Part shown: in pieces, positions 52,071 to 61,210 of the stretch
How positions within the stretch are numbered: the stretch's first letter is position 1
Layout of the letters: each line of letters begins with the position of its first letter
Source: Stenotrophobium rhamnosiphilum
GTDB lineage: Bacteria; Pseudomonadota; Gammaproteobacteria; Nevskiales; Nevskiaceae
Direction of reading: 5' to 3'
Assembly: GCF_003052265.1 (NCBI RefSeq)
Contig: NZ_QANS01000003.1
Span: forward strand, 62,001-126,000
Length of the DNA stretch: 64,000 bases
Translations under genes and position numbers: made by a program
Notes under the pieces: model-generated
Told to the model about the DNA's origin: nothing
Seen by the model: the letters and a program-made list of their open reading frames with translations, nothing else
Databases searched by the model: none

Positions 52071-52128
52071 CGCTGCGTGCTTCTTTGGCTGGCGCCTGCT
52101 CTGACTGAGGCGTCGTGTTTCGCGCTGC

Positions 52129-52400
52129 GGCGCGAGTTACTTTCTTTGCTTGTGCAAAGAAAGTAACCAAAGAAAACACACCCTGCGTACGCGCTCCCAC
52201 AAAAAGACGTGGGAGTTCCCTGTGCTTCTCGTCTTGGCCGGGGTGCGTGACAGGACATCCCTGTCCAGACACGCACGCTTCGGCATCCTGCCTTCGCCCG
52301 CGCTACTCGCGCGGCTATTAACCGACCAAGACTGCGATGCTCGGCGCTGCCGAAGGGGCCCGACATCCAAAGCAAAGCGACTCTTGCTGTGAATGGGGAA
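52129..52400 (+). repeat. Repeat copy A of an inverted pair
   Basis: A GC-rich block of about 270 bases that begins GCGCGAGTTACTTTCTTTGC, continues with a perfect 11-base hairpin (ACTTTCTTTGC at 52139-52149 with GCAAAGAAAGT at 52154-52164), includes GGGGTGCGTGACAGGACATC and GGCTATTAACCGACC, and ends near 52400. It matches the reverse complement of copy B over most of its length but has diverged. No credible gene is inside; reading frames across it are artefacts of composition. Confidence 0.75.
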
Positions 52401-52514
52401 AGAGTCTCCTCAATGGCCTGAGCGATTCTTGAGAACAGTAAGAGTGTTCGCGGCATTTTTTATCCGCATGAAAAGCTGCATCACGGCTCATTCGCTCGCT
52501 AGCTGATGCGATGT

Positions 52515-52846
52515 ACAAGTGGCTTTGCTTTACCGGGTTCCCTTCGACAACGCCGAGCATCACAGCACTGATCGGTTAATTGCCGACGCTTGCGTCGGGC
52601 GAGGCAGGAGCCGAGCTTGCGTGCCAGGCCATGGATGGCCTGTCAGGCACCCCGATCAGTGCGAGAGTGAGCTAGGGATTTCAATGAGTGCCAGTGGCAC
52701 TCATTGCCTAGCGAACGCCACGGAGTGGCCGCGGGGGAACGCTTTTTGTTCCGGCGTAGTCGCAGGGCGCCCTTTCTTTTGGTTACTTTTCTTCGCCTAG
52801 AGGCGCCTACTGTTGGTGGGCACAAAAAGAAAAGTACCTCGCGCCT
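52515..52846 (-). repeat. Repeat copy B of an inverted pair
   Basis: Read on the minus strand it starts GGCGCGAGGTACTTTTCTTT, then carries AAGTAACCAAAAGAAAG, GGGGTGCCTGACAGGCCATC, GGCAATTAACCGATC and GATGCTCGGCGTTGTCGAAGG, matching copy A in the same order with an insertion near the hairpin and about 60 extra bases. The two copies face each other across about 115 bases and fill most of the 813-base gap between the PPK2 gene and the antiporter gene. Similar AGTTACTTTTCTTTG-type repeats are known to me from other gammaproteobacteria. Confidence 0.75.
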
Positions 52847-52883
52847 TAGCGAAATACGCCACTGCAAAGAACAACAGGCAGTG

Positions 52884-54083
52884 CTAATCAGCCGCCCCAG
52901 TCCGGGCAAATAACGGCCTCAAGAACGGCGGCGCAATCAACGTAGTAGCAATCGCCATAAACAACACCACACCAAACAAACTTTCACTAATCACACCCAT
53001 GCCCAATCCAATCTGGGCGACAACAATGCCGACTTCCCCGCGCGGCACCATGCCAACGCCAACTTGAGCAGCGCCTCGCAAACCCAGCGACCACGCGCCG
53101 AGACCGCAGCCGACGACTTTGGTGACTACCGCGATCAAGGTCACCCACACCGCCATCCACACCACATTCATATCGTTAAAAATGGTGAGGTTGAGCTGCA
53201 TGCCGATGCCGACGAGGAAGAACGGCACCATGAATTCTGTAACGCCGCGAATCTGGCTGTGGAGTTCGTGGTTGTCTTCAGAAACTTCGGCAATCGCCAT
53301 GCCTGCGAGAAACGCGCCGATGATTGCAGCTACACCAATGTAAGACGCTGCTGCAGCCAAACCGAGACAAAGAACAATCGACGCCGCAAAGGCCGCGTGG
53401 CTGATGCGAACGCCTGCGCCAAGTCGCGGCACGTGACGCGTCAACATCGGCGCTAGCAATAGCGCAACCACCGCGACAAACCCGAGCGACAAGCCAGCCG
53501 TCGTACCGATTTTGACGAAGTCCGTACTGCCTGCGGCCATGCTCGCAACTACGGCAAGCACCAACAGACCAAGAATGTCATCAATGACCGCAGCGCCAAG
53601 AATGATGCGGCTCGAAGTGGCGCCGAGCATGCCCATGCCGCCAAGCACGCGCGCGGTAATTCCCACACTCGTTGCGACCATTGCAGTGCCAACAAACATG
53701 CCTTCGATGTTTGTTGCGCCGTACAACTCCATCAATCCCCAACCCGCGGCGAACGGCAACACAACGCCGAGCACGGCAACAATCGTCGCGGTTTTTCCGA
53801 CTTTGATGATGGAGGCGGGTTTGGTTTCAAGCCCTACGGAGAACAGCAATAGAATCACGCCGATCTCGGACAAAGTGTGAGTGATCTCGCTGGGTTCTAC
53901 CCAGCCCAGCACATAAGGCCCGATCAAAACGCCTGCGAGAATTTCGCCAATAACCGCAGGCTGTCTCAGACGCTCAAAAACTTCTGCCATCACCTTTGCA
54001 GCAGCAAAGATCAAAAACAAACCCAGCAATAAATGCTGTGCATGTTCAGCAGCAGAGACGGCGGTGTCGGCAGCCATAGCCAT
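52884..54083 (-). CDS. Cation:proton antiporter, CPA2 family
   Basis: A 399-residue membrane protein with 11 to 13 TM helices. Family features are VIGEILAGVLIGPYVLGWVE, LGVVLPFAAGWGLMELYGA, a GTAMVATSVGITARVLGGMG block and AAVIDDILGLLVLAVVA with the paired Asp residues that carry ions. It lacks a C-terminal TrkA-N or KTN domain, unlike KefB/KefC. It exchanges Na+ or K+ for H+; the ion is not decided. The start overlaps the stop of the upstream NAD(P)-binding gene by one base (TAATG). Confidence 0.9.
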   Translation of the reverse strand: MAMAADTAVSAAEHAQHLLLGLFLIFAAAKVMAEVFERLRQPAVIGEILAGVLIGPYVLGWVEPSEITHTLSEIGVILLLFSVGLETKPASIIKVGKTATIVAVLGVVLPFAAGWGLMELYGATNIEGMFVGTAMVATSVGITARVLGGMGMLGATSSRIILGAAVIDDILGLLVLAVVASMAAGSTDFVKIGTTAGLSLGFVAVVALLLAPMLTRHVPRLGAGVRISHAAFAASIVLCLGLAAAASYIGVAAIIGAFLAGMAIAEVSEDNHELHSQIRGVTEFMVPFFLVGIGMQLNLTIFNDMNVVWMAVWVTLIAVVTKVVGCGLGAWSLGLRGAAQVGVGMVPRGEVGIVVAQIGLGMGVISESLFGVVLFMAIATTLIAPPFLRPLFARTGAAD

Positions 54084-54730
54084 TAGCCGCCCAAAGGCAG
54101 GTGATGAATGTGCACGCCACGTGTTTCACGACGAGCCAGTTGCAGCAGCGCATCGGCAACATCTTCTCCACGCACGGATCGATATTTTTTCATGCTGCCA
54201 ATCAACAACGGATTGAACAGGGGCATGATCATTTGGCTGATTTTCTCAGCCGGTCGTGATTCTTCGCGTGCGCCAATCAGCAACGCCGGTCGCACGATGT
54301 GCACCGCGTCGTAGCCGACAGCAGAAACATCTCGCTCCATATGCGCTTTAACGCGGCTGTAGAAAGAGGGCGAATGCTCTGCAGTGCCGGCAGCCGAAAC
54401 CACCAAAAACTGTTTCGCGCCCTGTGCATGTGCAGCGCGGGCGAGGTCCACCACCATTTGATAATCCACACGCTCGAATGCAGCGCGTGAGCCGGCTTTT
54501 TTCAGCGTGGTGCCGAGGCAACAGAAAACATCATCGGCCTGCAGACTCTTACCGAGCGTGCCGAGATCTGAATAATCACCAATGACGTTTTCGATGCGCG
54601 CATCATCAATCGACAGCGCGCGACGCGCCAGCAATTTAATGCGGTCATAGGCGCCGCTGGCCAACAGACGCTGCACCAAAAGTTGTCCCACGAGGCCAGT
54701 TGCCCCGGCTACCAATGCAATGCGCGGCAT
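54083..54730 (-). CDS. NAD(P)-binding atypical SDR (HTATIP2-like)
   Basis: A 215-residue Rossmann-fold protein. The nucleotide motif is LVAGATGLVGQLLVQRLL, followed by an FCCLGTTLKKAGSRAAFERV block and the typical VVSAAGTAEHSPSFYSRVK segment containing the YxxxK-like SRVK. Such proteins are small reductases or epimerase-like regulators; the substrate is unknown. The ATG at 54730 has GGGAG six bases upstream. It is co-directional and overlapping with the antiporter gene. Confidence 0.85.
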   Translation of the reverse strand: MPRIALVAGATGLVGQLLVQRLLASGAYDRIKLLARRALSIDDARIENVIGDYSDLGTLGKSLQADDVFCCLGTTLKKAGSRAAFERVDYQMVVDLARAAHAQGAKQFLVVSAAGTAEHSPSFYSRVKAHMERDVSAVGYDAVHIVRPALLIGAREESRPAEKISQMIMPLFNPLLIGSMKKYRSVRGEDVADALLQLARRETRGVHIHHLPLGG

Positions 54731-54821
54731 ATTGCGCTCCCATAATCTCAATGAGCCCAAGTGTAGCGGAGGCACGCGCTATCATGCGCCTACCCGCACG
54801 ACCCACCCGCACCGCATTAAT

Positions 54822-55247
54822 ATGAACTTTGAACTGCATCCGCAATTAGCTGCTGACACCGTTTTGATTGGCGATCTGCCGCTGTGTCGTCTTCTGCTGA
54901 TGAATGATCGCCAGTATCCATGGACGATTCTGGTGCCGCGCCGCGCTGGCCTGCGTGAGATTTTTCAAATGCACGAATCCGACCAGCTGTGCTTCTGGCG
55001 TGAATCCGCCCAGCTCTCGCAAACACTGATGACGGCGTTTGCTGGCGACAAACTCAACGTCGCCGCACTGGGCAATATGGTGCCGCAGCTTCATATTCAT
55101 CACATCGTGCGCTTTAAAGGCGATCCAGCTTGGCCAGCCCCAGTGTGGGGAAAACATCCCGCGCAGCCTTATGACAGCGCCGCCCTCAACGAACGTTTGC
55201 AGCAATTGCGTACGCTGCTTAATCTTGAACCTTCGCAACTCGCATAA
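54822..55247 (+). CDS. HIT-domain protein
   Basis: A 141-residue nucleotide-binding protein. The histidine triad region reads VPQLHIHHIVRFKGDPAWPA. The first part RQYPWTILVPRRAGLREIFQ is typical of the branch often found alone in gammaproteobacteria. It probably hydrolyses a nucleotide-linked substrate. The start is 91 bases from the divergent SDR gene. It is followed six bases later by the sterol desaturase gene. Confidence 0.88.
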   Translation: MNFELHPQLAADTVLIGDLPLCRLLLMNDRQYPWTILVPRRAGLREIFQMHESDQLCFWRESAQLSQTLMTAFAGDKLNVAALGNMVPQLHIHHIVRFKGDPAWPAPVWGKHPAQPYDSAALNERLQQLRTLLNLEPSQLA

Positions 55248-55252
55248 GCCGC

Positions 55253-56200
55253 ATGTCTAGCACGCCACAAACTCAGCAACCATTCTCAGCCGCTATCGTG
55301 CTCGCACGCAGCGCGCAGATTTTATTACCCTGCGCCGTCTTCGCTGCAGTGTTGTGGGCGTTCGACACCGAAATGATTTATGTGTTGCCGATGCTGCTGT
55401 TTTTCATCGCCGTCTTTGCTTGGGAAATACTGAGCCCACTGCAAGCTCTGCAAATGAATGTCTGGCAACGCTGGCCTGCTAACGGCCTGATGTGGGCGCT
55501 CAATATTTTGATCGGCTCGAAGCTCGGGCAAGCCATCGTGCTATTGGCGGTGAGCTATCAGGTTTCCTACGGCAGTGGCTGGCTCACAGACACTTTTGAT
55601 AACCAGATACTGATCACGTTGATTTGTATTCTGGTGCTCGATGTCTGGCATTACTTTTTTCATCGACTGATGCATCACTGGGCCTGGCTCTGGCGCATCC
55701 ACCGCGTGCACCACAGTGATCGCGATTTTGATCTCACCACCGGCTTGCGCTTCCATCCATTTGAAGGCGCCATCACCACAGCGTGGATGTTGGCGCCGGC
55801 GCTAGCGCTAGGCATGCCGTGGTACGCGCTGATGGCGAATGCATTGCTTACGCTCACTGTCGATTACTTCACGCACGCCAATGCTCAATTGCCACCACGG
55901 CTGGAGCGCTTGGCCCGCTACCTATTTGTGACGCCCTCACTGCATCGCATTCATCATTCCGTGCTGGCGCCGGAAGATCGCTACAACTACAGCACCACCT
56001 TCATCTTCTGGGATCGCCTTTTCGGCACTTACAAATCGCGCTCCGCACAAAAGGGCGCAGCGCCACTCACAGGCGTAGAAGAAATCCCGGCGACGCGCAG
56101 CAGTGGCAGCATTCATACCTTGCTGATGCCTTTTAACCACTTCCCAGCCACGTCGGCATCGGATCGTTCGCCAAAGAAACGCAAGCGCTCACAAAAATGA
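55253..56200 (+). CDS. Sterol desaturase / fatty-acid hydroxylase superfamily membrane protein
   Basis: A 315-residue di-iron membrane enzyme. Histidine motifs are HYFFHRLMHH (about 133-142), IHRVHHSDRDFD (about 149-160), a TH in DYFTHAN and the final LHRIHHS (about 230-236). About four to five TM helices surround them, and a short polar tail follows. Such enzymes hydroxylate or desaturate lipids using oxygen; the substrate is unknown. A link to the downstream cytochrome cluster is not shown, though both are on the plus strand. Confidence 0.88.
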   Translation: MSSTPQTQQPFSAAIVLARSAQILLPCAVFAAVLWAFDTEMIYVLPMLLFFIAVFAWEILSPLQALQMNVWQRWPANGLMWALNILIGSKLGQAIVLLAVSYQVSYGSGWLTDTFDNQILITLICILVLDVWHYFFHRLMHHWAWLWRIHRVHHSDRDFDLTTGLRFHPFEGAITTAWMLAPALALGMPWYALMANALLTLTVDYFTHANAQLPPRLERLARYLFVTPSLHRIHHSVLAPEDRYNYSTTFIFWDRLFGTYKSRSAQKGAAPLTGVEEIPATRSSGSIHTLLMPFNHFPATSASDRSPKKRKRSQK

Positions 56201-56334
56201 CTGCGTGTTCATAAACATGCCATTCCAGCCCATACGGAGCTTGCTTGTGCAGACTCCAGCATCTACCTAGACTGTGGCACGCGCAGCGAGGGGATTCTGG
56301 ACGCTGCAACCCGCGAAATGAATTGGGGAAAATC

Positions 56335-58770
56335 ATGTTCAAGAAGCTCGCTCTGACGATGCTCCTGTGCGCGCCACTCGTGGCCGCCGCCGCTGATAGC
56401 AAAACCACGAACAAAACCGCTCCGGCTCCAGCAGCTCCTGTCGCGGTCAATGATCAAATTTGGCCAGAAGCCGGTAAGTACCCTGTACCCGCCGCGCCTT
56501 ACAGCGCCACGCTGCGTTCGATTTCTTTAGAAGATTTGCTACAACGTGATCTGCTGCCGATGGGCGTTTACAAAGGCACACCGCAACTCGCCGCCAAGCG
56601 CGAGTGGTTGGATCAGAACTATTACGCCACGCTCGCTGCACGCAAAGTCTGGCATCAGGGCACCGGCCCTAGTACGCATGAATTCCAAGGCCCGATCACT
56701 TGGGACGTGGTGCCAATTCCACAACCCGCACCGCCACCTTGCGACAAACCACAGCCGACCGGTTACGACGCTGAATCTTGCCGCTATGTGAACTCGTTGT
56801 TCAAAGACGTTAAAGATCCAGCCAAAGCCAAGGCGCTGCGCGAACAAGTTCGCAAAGGTCGCGATGTTTGGTTTAAAGGCACCTTCGGCAACCAAGACGA
56901 ACCGTACCTGCATTTCTCACGCACCGTGCCAAACGGCAAGGCCGACATTTGGTATCCGTGGCTCGATACGCGCGAGCGCAAAACACGTTTCACTAAATAT
57001 GGCGTGATCAACGATCCGGATTGCACCGAAGGCGATGCCAGCACCAACTGGTGGGACAAGTGCGCGGATCCGCATTCTTCTGGCGTGCTCGGCTATCGCA
57101 AATATTTTGCAGACCCGACCAAAGACAGCACGGGCAAGGTCGTATTCGATCCTGCTTCTTCGCCTTATCAAGCGGACGAGCTGAAGAAGAACAAGCGATT
57201 CATCATTGGTCATCCTTGCGTGCAATGCCACGTCTCGTTTGATCCAACCAATCCGCCGGCGGATCCCAACAGTCCGAAGTGGGAAAACATCAACGCACTG
57301 ATCGGCAATCAACACATCAATCAGCCGACCATGTTCTTCCAAGGCGCGCCAGCAGATTCACTGGCACGCATGGCACTGCAAGCCGGACGTCGCGGCACCA
57401 TCGATACCTCGCTGGTCGCCAACGATTTCCAGAATAATCCGGGCACGCAAAACAACATCATGGACTTCCATAACCGTCGCGTATTCACGGAAATGATGAA
57501 GGACCCGATCACGGGCGAAATCAAACCCGGCCGCACGCAGCATGTGCTCAAAGGTGGTGAAGACACCGTTGGCGATCACCTCGCGCTTATCCGCGTTTAC
57601 GTCAACATCGGCATGTGTACCGAAGAATGCTGGGCACCGAACTTCCCTGAGCCCGGCGCACTGTTTGGTGACAAGACCTCGCAACGTCCGTTCCGCATCA
57701 AACAATGCGCCAAGGATTGCGATGCTTGGAATTACGCCGACGCCAAGATGGATGATCTCGCCGCGTTCCTCGTCACCGGCGGCCCCACGTATTTGATGCG
57801 CGCCAAAGATGTCGATGGCACGCCAGGTACGCAGATGATCGACACCGCACTCGTTCCAAAAGGCCGCAAGATTTTTGCGCGCGAATGTGCGGGCTGCCAT
57901 AGCTCGCTGGTCGCGCCAGAAAATGTGCGCAATGACAAAGCTGCGTTGGAACGTTTCTACGCCGGTCACGTCTTTGGCAAAGAAGATTACTGGCAGATCG
58001 AATTCTCCGAAGCCGAACGCAACTCGCCAGAGTTCCAAGCCAAGTACATGGGCAAAGACAAGAGCGGCAAACTGCGTCCGAAACAGTTCGCAGAGAAAGA
58101 TGTCTTTGGTCAGGACTGGCTCGGCAGCGATGAGCTGACCGCATTCAATATCATCGGCACCAATTCATGCCGCGCGCTGCACGACAACCACAGTCAAGGC
58201 CATATTTTCGAAGAATTCTCCTCAGAGGATTACAAGAAGCGCGCCTCGCCGGGTGTTGTGCCGCAAGTCATCAACCGCATGATTCCTGGCCTTGGCGGTA
58301 TGAAGGTCGGTGAGCGCAAGATTGAAGGCGGCCCTGGTTATCTGCGTAACATTTCACTGTTGTCGGTCTGGGCCACCGCGCCATTCCTGCATAACAACGC
58401 AATCGGCGAAGTCACTTTCCTCAAAGACGGCAAAACGCTTGATGCTTCCGTCCGCGGCCGCGTTAAGCAGTTTGAAATTGCGTATGACGAACTGATGATG
58501 TCGGACAATCCGAACGACAAACCCCATCGCCCACAAAAGATCACCGTCACCGACCGCGATTTCAAACTCGCGCCGCGTGAAGATGGTCAAGGTCCGATCA
58601 AGTTGCCGGTTGCGAAAGGCACGCCGTTGGCCAATTTCACCTCGAGCAATCCGCACAGTCCGCTGTTTATGAAGTGCGATGATCAGGTGGAAAACAAAGG
58701 TCACCAGTTCGGCATCAGCTTGAGCAAAGACGACAAGATGGCGCTGCGTGAATTCTTGAAGATGATGTAA
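56335..58770 (+). CDS. Large secreted dihaem c-type cytochrome, RoxA/MauG-like
   Basis: An 811-residue periplasmic or secreted protein with a signal peptide ending near VAAAADS. Two haem sites are visible, CVQCH (295-299) and CAGCH (518-522), about 220 residues apart. The later region includes GHVFGKED, GTNSCRALHDNHSQGHIFEE and RNISLLSVWATAPFLHNNA, which resembles the conserved end of the RoxA-like and cytochrome-peroxidase-like dihaem family. Extra Cys residues (for example 136, 149, 230, 243 and a CTEEC) suggest disulfides. Members include rubber oxygenases and peroxidase-like enzymes; the substrate here is unknown. The ATG has GGGGA six bases upstream. It begins the cytochrome cluster. Confidence 0.8.
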   Translation: MFKKLALTMLLCAPLVAAAADSKTTNKTAPAPAAPVAVNDQIWPEAGKYPVPAAPYSATLRSISLEDLLQRDLLPMGVYKGTPQLAAKREWLDQNYYATLAARKVWHQGTGPSTHEFQGPITWDVVPIPQPAPPPCDKPQPTGYDAESCRYVNSLFKDVKDPAKAKALREQVRKGRDVWFKGTFGNQDEPYLHFSRTVPNGKADIWYPWLDTRERKTRFTKYGVINDPDCTEGDASTNWWDKCADPHSSGVLGYRKYFADPTKDSTGKVVFDPASSPYQADELKKNKRFIIGHPCVQCHVSFDPTNPPADPNSPKWENINALIGNQHINQPTMFFQGAPADSLARMALQAGRRGTIDTSLVANDFQNNPGTQNNIMDFHNRRVFTEMMKDPITGEIKPGRTQHVLKGGEDTVGDHLALIRVYVNIGMCTEECWAPNFPEPGALFGDKTSQRPFRIKQCAKDCDAWNYADAKMDDLAAFLVTGGPTYLMRAKDVDGTPGTQMIDTALVPKGRKIFARECAGCHSSLVAPENVRNDKAALERFYAGHVFGKEDYWQIEFSEAERNSPEFQAKYMGKDKSGKLRPKQFAEKDVFGQDWLGSDELTAFNIIGTNSCRALHDNHSQGHIFEEFSSEDYKKRASPGVVPQVINRMIPGLGGMKVGERKIEGGPGYLRNISLLSVWATAPFLHNNAIGEVTFLKDGKTLDASVRGRVKQFEIAYDELMMSDNPNDKPHRPQKITVTDRDFKLAPREDGQGPIKLPVAKGTPLANFTSSNPHSPLFMKCDDQVENKGHQFGISLSKDDKMALREFLKMM

Positions 58771-58799
58771 AGAGTGCGCTGCGTAATCATGTGAAACAA

Positions 58800-58831
58800 A
58801 AGCGGCAGTGAGGAAATCTTCACTGCCGCTT
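58800..58831 (+). other. Perfect 12-base-pair hairpin inside the cytochrome cluster
   Basis: AAGCGGCAGTGA (58800-58811) pairs exactly with TCACTGCCGCTT (58820-58831) around an 8-base loop. It stands 29 bases after the large cytochrome stop and 26 before the next start. There is no T run after it, so it is more likely an mRNA stabiliser or partial attenuator than a full terminator. Confidence 0.6.
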
Positions 58832-58857
58832 CTGCATAAGCGCCACCGGAGACACAA

Positions 58858-59490
58858 ATGTTCGTCGGACACTACAGCGCCAGCCTTGCCATCAAAGCAG
58901 CCAAGCCCACAATTCCACTATGGGTGTTGTTCGTCGCTGTGCAGGCCGTCGATATCGGCTGGGGAACGCTGATGCTGCTCGGCATCAAGAAGGCGCGTTA
59001 CATTAAAGGCTTCACTGAAGTCCTGCCGCTCGATCTTTACTACATGCCATACACACACAGCCTGCTTGCTTCAGCGATCTGGGCGCTGGCTGGTGGCGCT
59101 TTGTATTTTCTCTGGCGTCGTCGCGATGGCGCGGCAGCTGCAGCACTGGTTGGGCTCGCAGTGTTATCGCACTGGTTCCTCGATTATCCGATGCACCCGG
59201 GCGACTTGGCGTTGTTCGATGAATCTCACAAAGTCGGTCTTGGCCTTTGGAATCACGCCTTCGCTGCAACCGCTTTGGAACTGACGCTGCTCGCAGGCGC
59301 AATTGCCTTGTACGCACGCAGCTGTCCACAACACGCGAAAGCCATGTGGATCTTTGGCGCCGTGTTGGCAGTGATCCAAATCGGAAATACCTACGGCCCA
59401 ACGCCACCTTCTGCACTCGCATTCGCAGGCATGGCGTTGCTGTCATACGGCGCTTTTGCGTATGTCGCGTGGCGAATTGAACGTGAATAA
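58858..59490 (+). CDS. Multi-pass membrane protein, YdjM/metal-dependent hydrolase-like
   Basis: A 210-residue protein with about six TM helices. The N-terminal MFVGHYSASLAIKAAKP, an Asp32, PYTHSLLAS (His67) and LSHWFLDYPMH (His105, Asp109) give the spaced His and Asp residues of the YdjM-like predicted membrane hydrolases. No activity is proven for this branch. It starts at an ATG with GGAG seven bases upstream. Its stop overlaps the next gene start by eight bases, so it belongs to the cytochrome cluster. Confidence 0.72.
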   Translation: MFVGHYSASLAIKAAKPTIPLWVLFVAVQAVDIGWGTLMLLGIKKARYIKGFTEVLPLDLYYMPYTHSLLASAIWALAGGALYFLWRRRDGAAAAALVGLAVLSHWFLDYPMHPGDLALFDESHKVGLGLWNHAFAATALELTLLAGAIALYARSCPQHAKAMWIFGAVLAVIQIGNTYGPTPPSALAFAGMALLSYGAFAYVAWRIERE

Positions 59491-61201
59491 AGTTCGTTGG
59501 ATTGTTTTATTGCTCGTCGTTTTGGCCGGCACCGTCTGGTGGCTGCGTCCGACAAGCACTGCGCTCTCTGCGCCGTCAGTCAAAGATCGCGTCAACGATG
59601 CCGGTACACGCGCCGCTGCTCTCACCGCAAAATCAATCTCGACTGAAGACTTGCCACCAGAAGGCACGCGCTCACTGTTTGATCATCTGATTGCGCAGAA
59701 CGATGTGCTGCCGTATCCGTTTGAAAAGCTCGTCGCACTGATCGCCAAGCAAGCACCAGAAGGTCAAGCGCCGCTGACTTTGTTAATTCCACAAGGTCGC
59801 TCGCTGCTCAAGGCACAAGCAGATTTCGTGCATCCACGTTTGTTGCTCGCAGCGGATTTCCAAGCCCCAAACACTTCTGCCGCTTTAGGTCTTGCACCAC
59901 GCGGTCAGCTCTTTCTTGGCTTTGTTGAGAATGCGGGCGAGATTGAAGTCATCAGCTACAACGAAGCCGCAGGTCGCTTCGAATTTCAGCTGGTTCAGGA
60001 TTATCGCCCCGGCGGTGTGCCGCGCATCGTCTACGCACGCCGCGCGATCTGCACGACTTGCCACCAAGCAGGCGCGCCGATTTTCCCACAGCGCCCTTGG
60101 AATGAAACCAACGCACAACCAGAAATCGCTGCCAAGCTTCGTGAAGCGCGCGGCAGCGACATGGCTTATCTCGGCGTGCCGATGAGCATTCCCTTATCAG
60201 TGCCCGAGCGCATCGACGAACTCGCAGAAGTCGGCAACTTCATTGTCGCCACCCAAAAGATCTGGGTGGATGCCTGTGCCGATAGCGCCGACTGCCGCAA
60301 GCAAATGCTGAAAGTTGCACTGCGCTATTTGTGGAATCCCGCAGAGTTCGATGCCACCCAAGCTGATGCTCAAACGTTGCGTGCGTTACAAGCTAAGAGC
60401 TGGCCAAGCGAAGGCGTAGCCGTCGGGCAAAAGAGTTTGCGTAATCGTGATCCACTCGCTGAGTCCCGCGGCATCAAAGGCTGGTGGCGTTCGCTTTTCA
60501 CGCCCAAGTCCACCGAGCCCGGCGCAAAGAGCAACGAAGATCTCGACGCCTTTGATCGCCTGCCTAAACTACCCGCTGATCTTGATCCCCTGAGTCCACG
60601 CCCACCGCTGCGCGTGCTCACTGCAAAAGATATCGACGGTGCATTTGGTCTGGCGTCAATGATCACGGTCCCGGATTTCAAACAGCTTGAAGAAGCCGCG
60701 GATTACAAACTCGATGTCTTGCTGGCTTCTGTCGACCACGCGGATGCATCGCTATTCACGCCGACACCGTTTTCGCGTGTTAAAGCGATCAAAGGCTTGC
60801 TTGCCGCACTCGGCAACAAAACCAATTTTGGTTATTGCTGCTTGGATACCAAAGAATTATCGCCGCCTGTTGTGCTGGGCGTGCCACCGCTCAAGATCAG
60901 TGATGGTTCACCACTCAAGAACTTTGAGCACTATTGCTTCGCCTGCCACCGCGGCAATCCGAGCAAGCGTCTCAACTTTATGGCGGGTACAACAGAAGAA
61001 GAAACCTTGGCCAATATCAAAGCCAAATCCGAAATCCGTGATGCGCTGGACTGGGAACGCTACCGCAATACCGATAAGGCGAATAAGCTGATGCCGCCGC
61101 CAGATTCTCACCAGCACAAAATGCTGGAAGAAAGCATGGCGAAGAATCCGAAGCTGTTGGAAGACATGCGCAAGACAGTGCCGTCTTTGTTTGATTTTTA
61201 G
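59483..61201 (+). CDS. Membrane-anchored dihaem protein of the cytochrome cluster
   Basis: A 572-residue protein, N-terminal signal anchor (about residues 5-22), then a long periplasmic part. Two haem sites are seen: CTTCH (190-194) and CFACH (485-489), the second followed by NKLMPPPDSHQ in which Met537 could be the axial ligand of that haem. The start is a GTG that overlaps the end of the previous gene by eight bases. The region between the haems shows no recognised domain. I do not recognise the family. An electron-transfer role with its neighbours is inferred from haem content and operon position. Confidence 0.75.
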   Translation: MNKVRWIVLLLVVLAGTVWWLRPTSTALSAPSVKDRVNDAGTRAAALTAKSISTEDLPPEGTRSLFDHLIAQNDVLPYPFEKLVALIAKQAPEGQAPLTLLIPQGRSLLKAQADFVHPRLLLAADFQAPNTSAALGLAPRGQLFLGFVENAGEIEVISYNEAAGRFEFQLVQDYRPGGVPRIVYARRAICTTCHQAGAPIFPQRPWNETNAQPEIAAKLREARGSDMAYLGVPMSIPLSVPERIDELAEVGNFIVATQKIWVDACADSADCRKQMLKVALRYLWNPAEFDATQADAQTLRALQAKSWPSEGVAVGQKSLRNRDPLAESRGIKGWWRSLFTPKSTEPGAKSNEDLDAFDRLPKLPADLDPLSPRPPLRVLTAKDIDGAFGLASMITVPDFKQLEEAADYKLDVLLASVDHADASLFTPTPFSRVKAIKGLLAALGNKTNFGYCCLDTKELSPPVVLGVPPLKISDGSPLKNFEHYCFACHRGNPSKRLNFMAGTTEEETLANIKAKSEIRDALDWERYRNTDKANKLMPPPDSHQHKMLEESMAKNPKLLEDMRKTVPSLFDF

Positions 61202-61210
61202 GAAGTGAGC

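Noticed and set aside
52115-52800. Several 68-93 codon frames in the repeat region
   Set aside because: They lie within repeat copies A and B, on both strands and in several phases; the conservation is of DNA, not of one protein frame.
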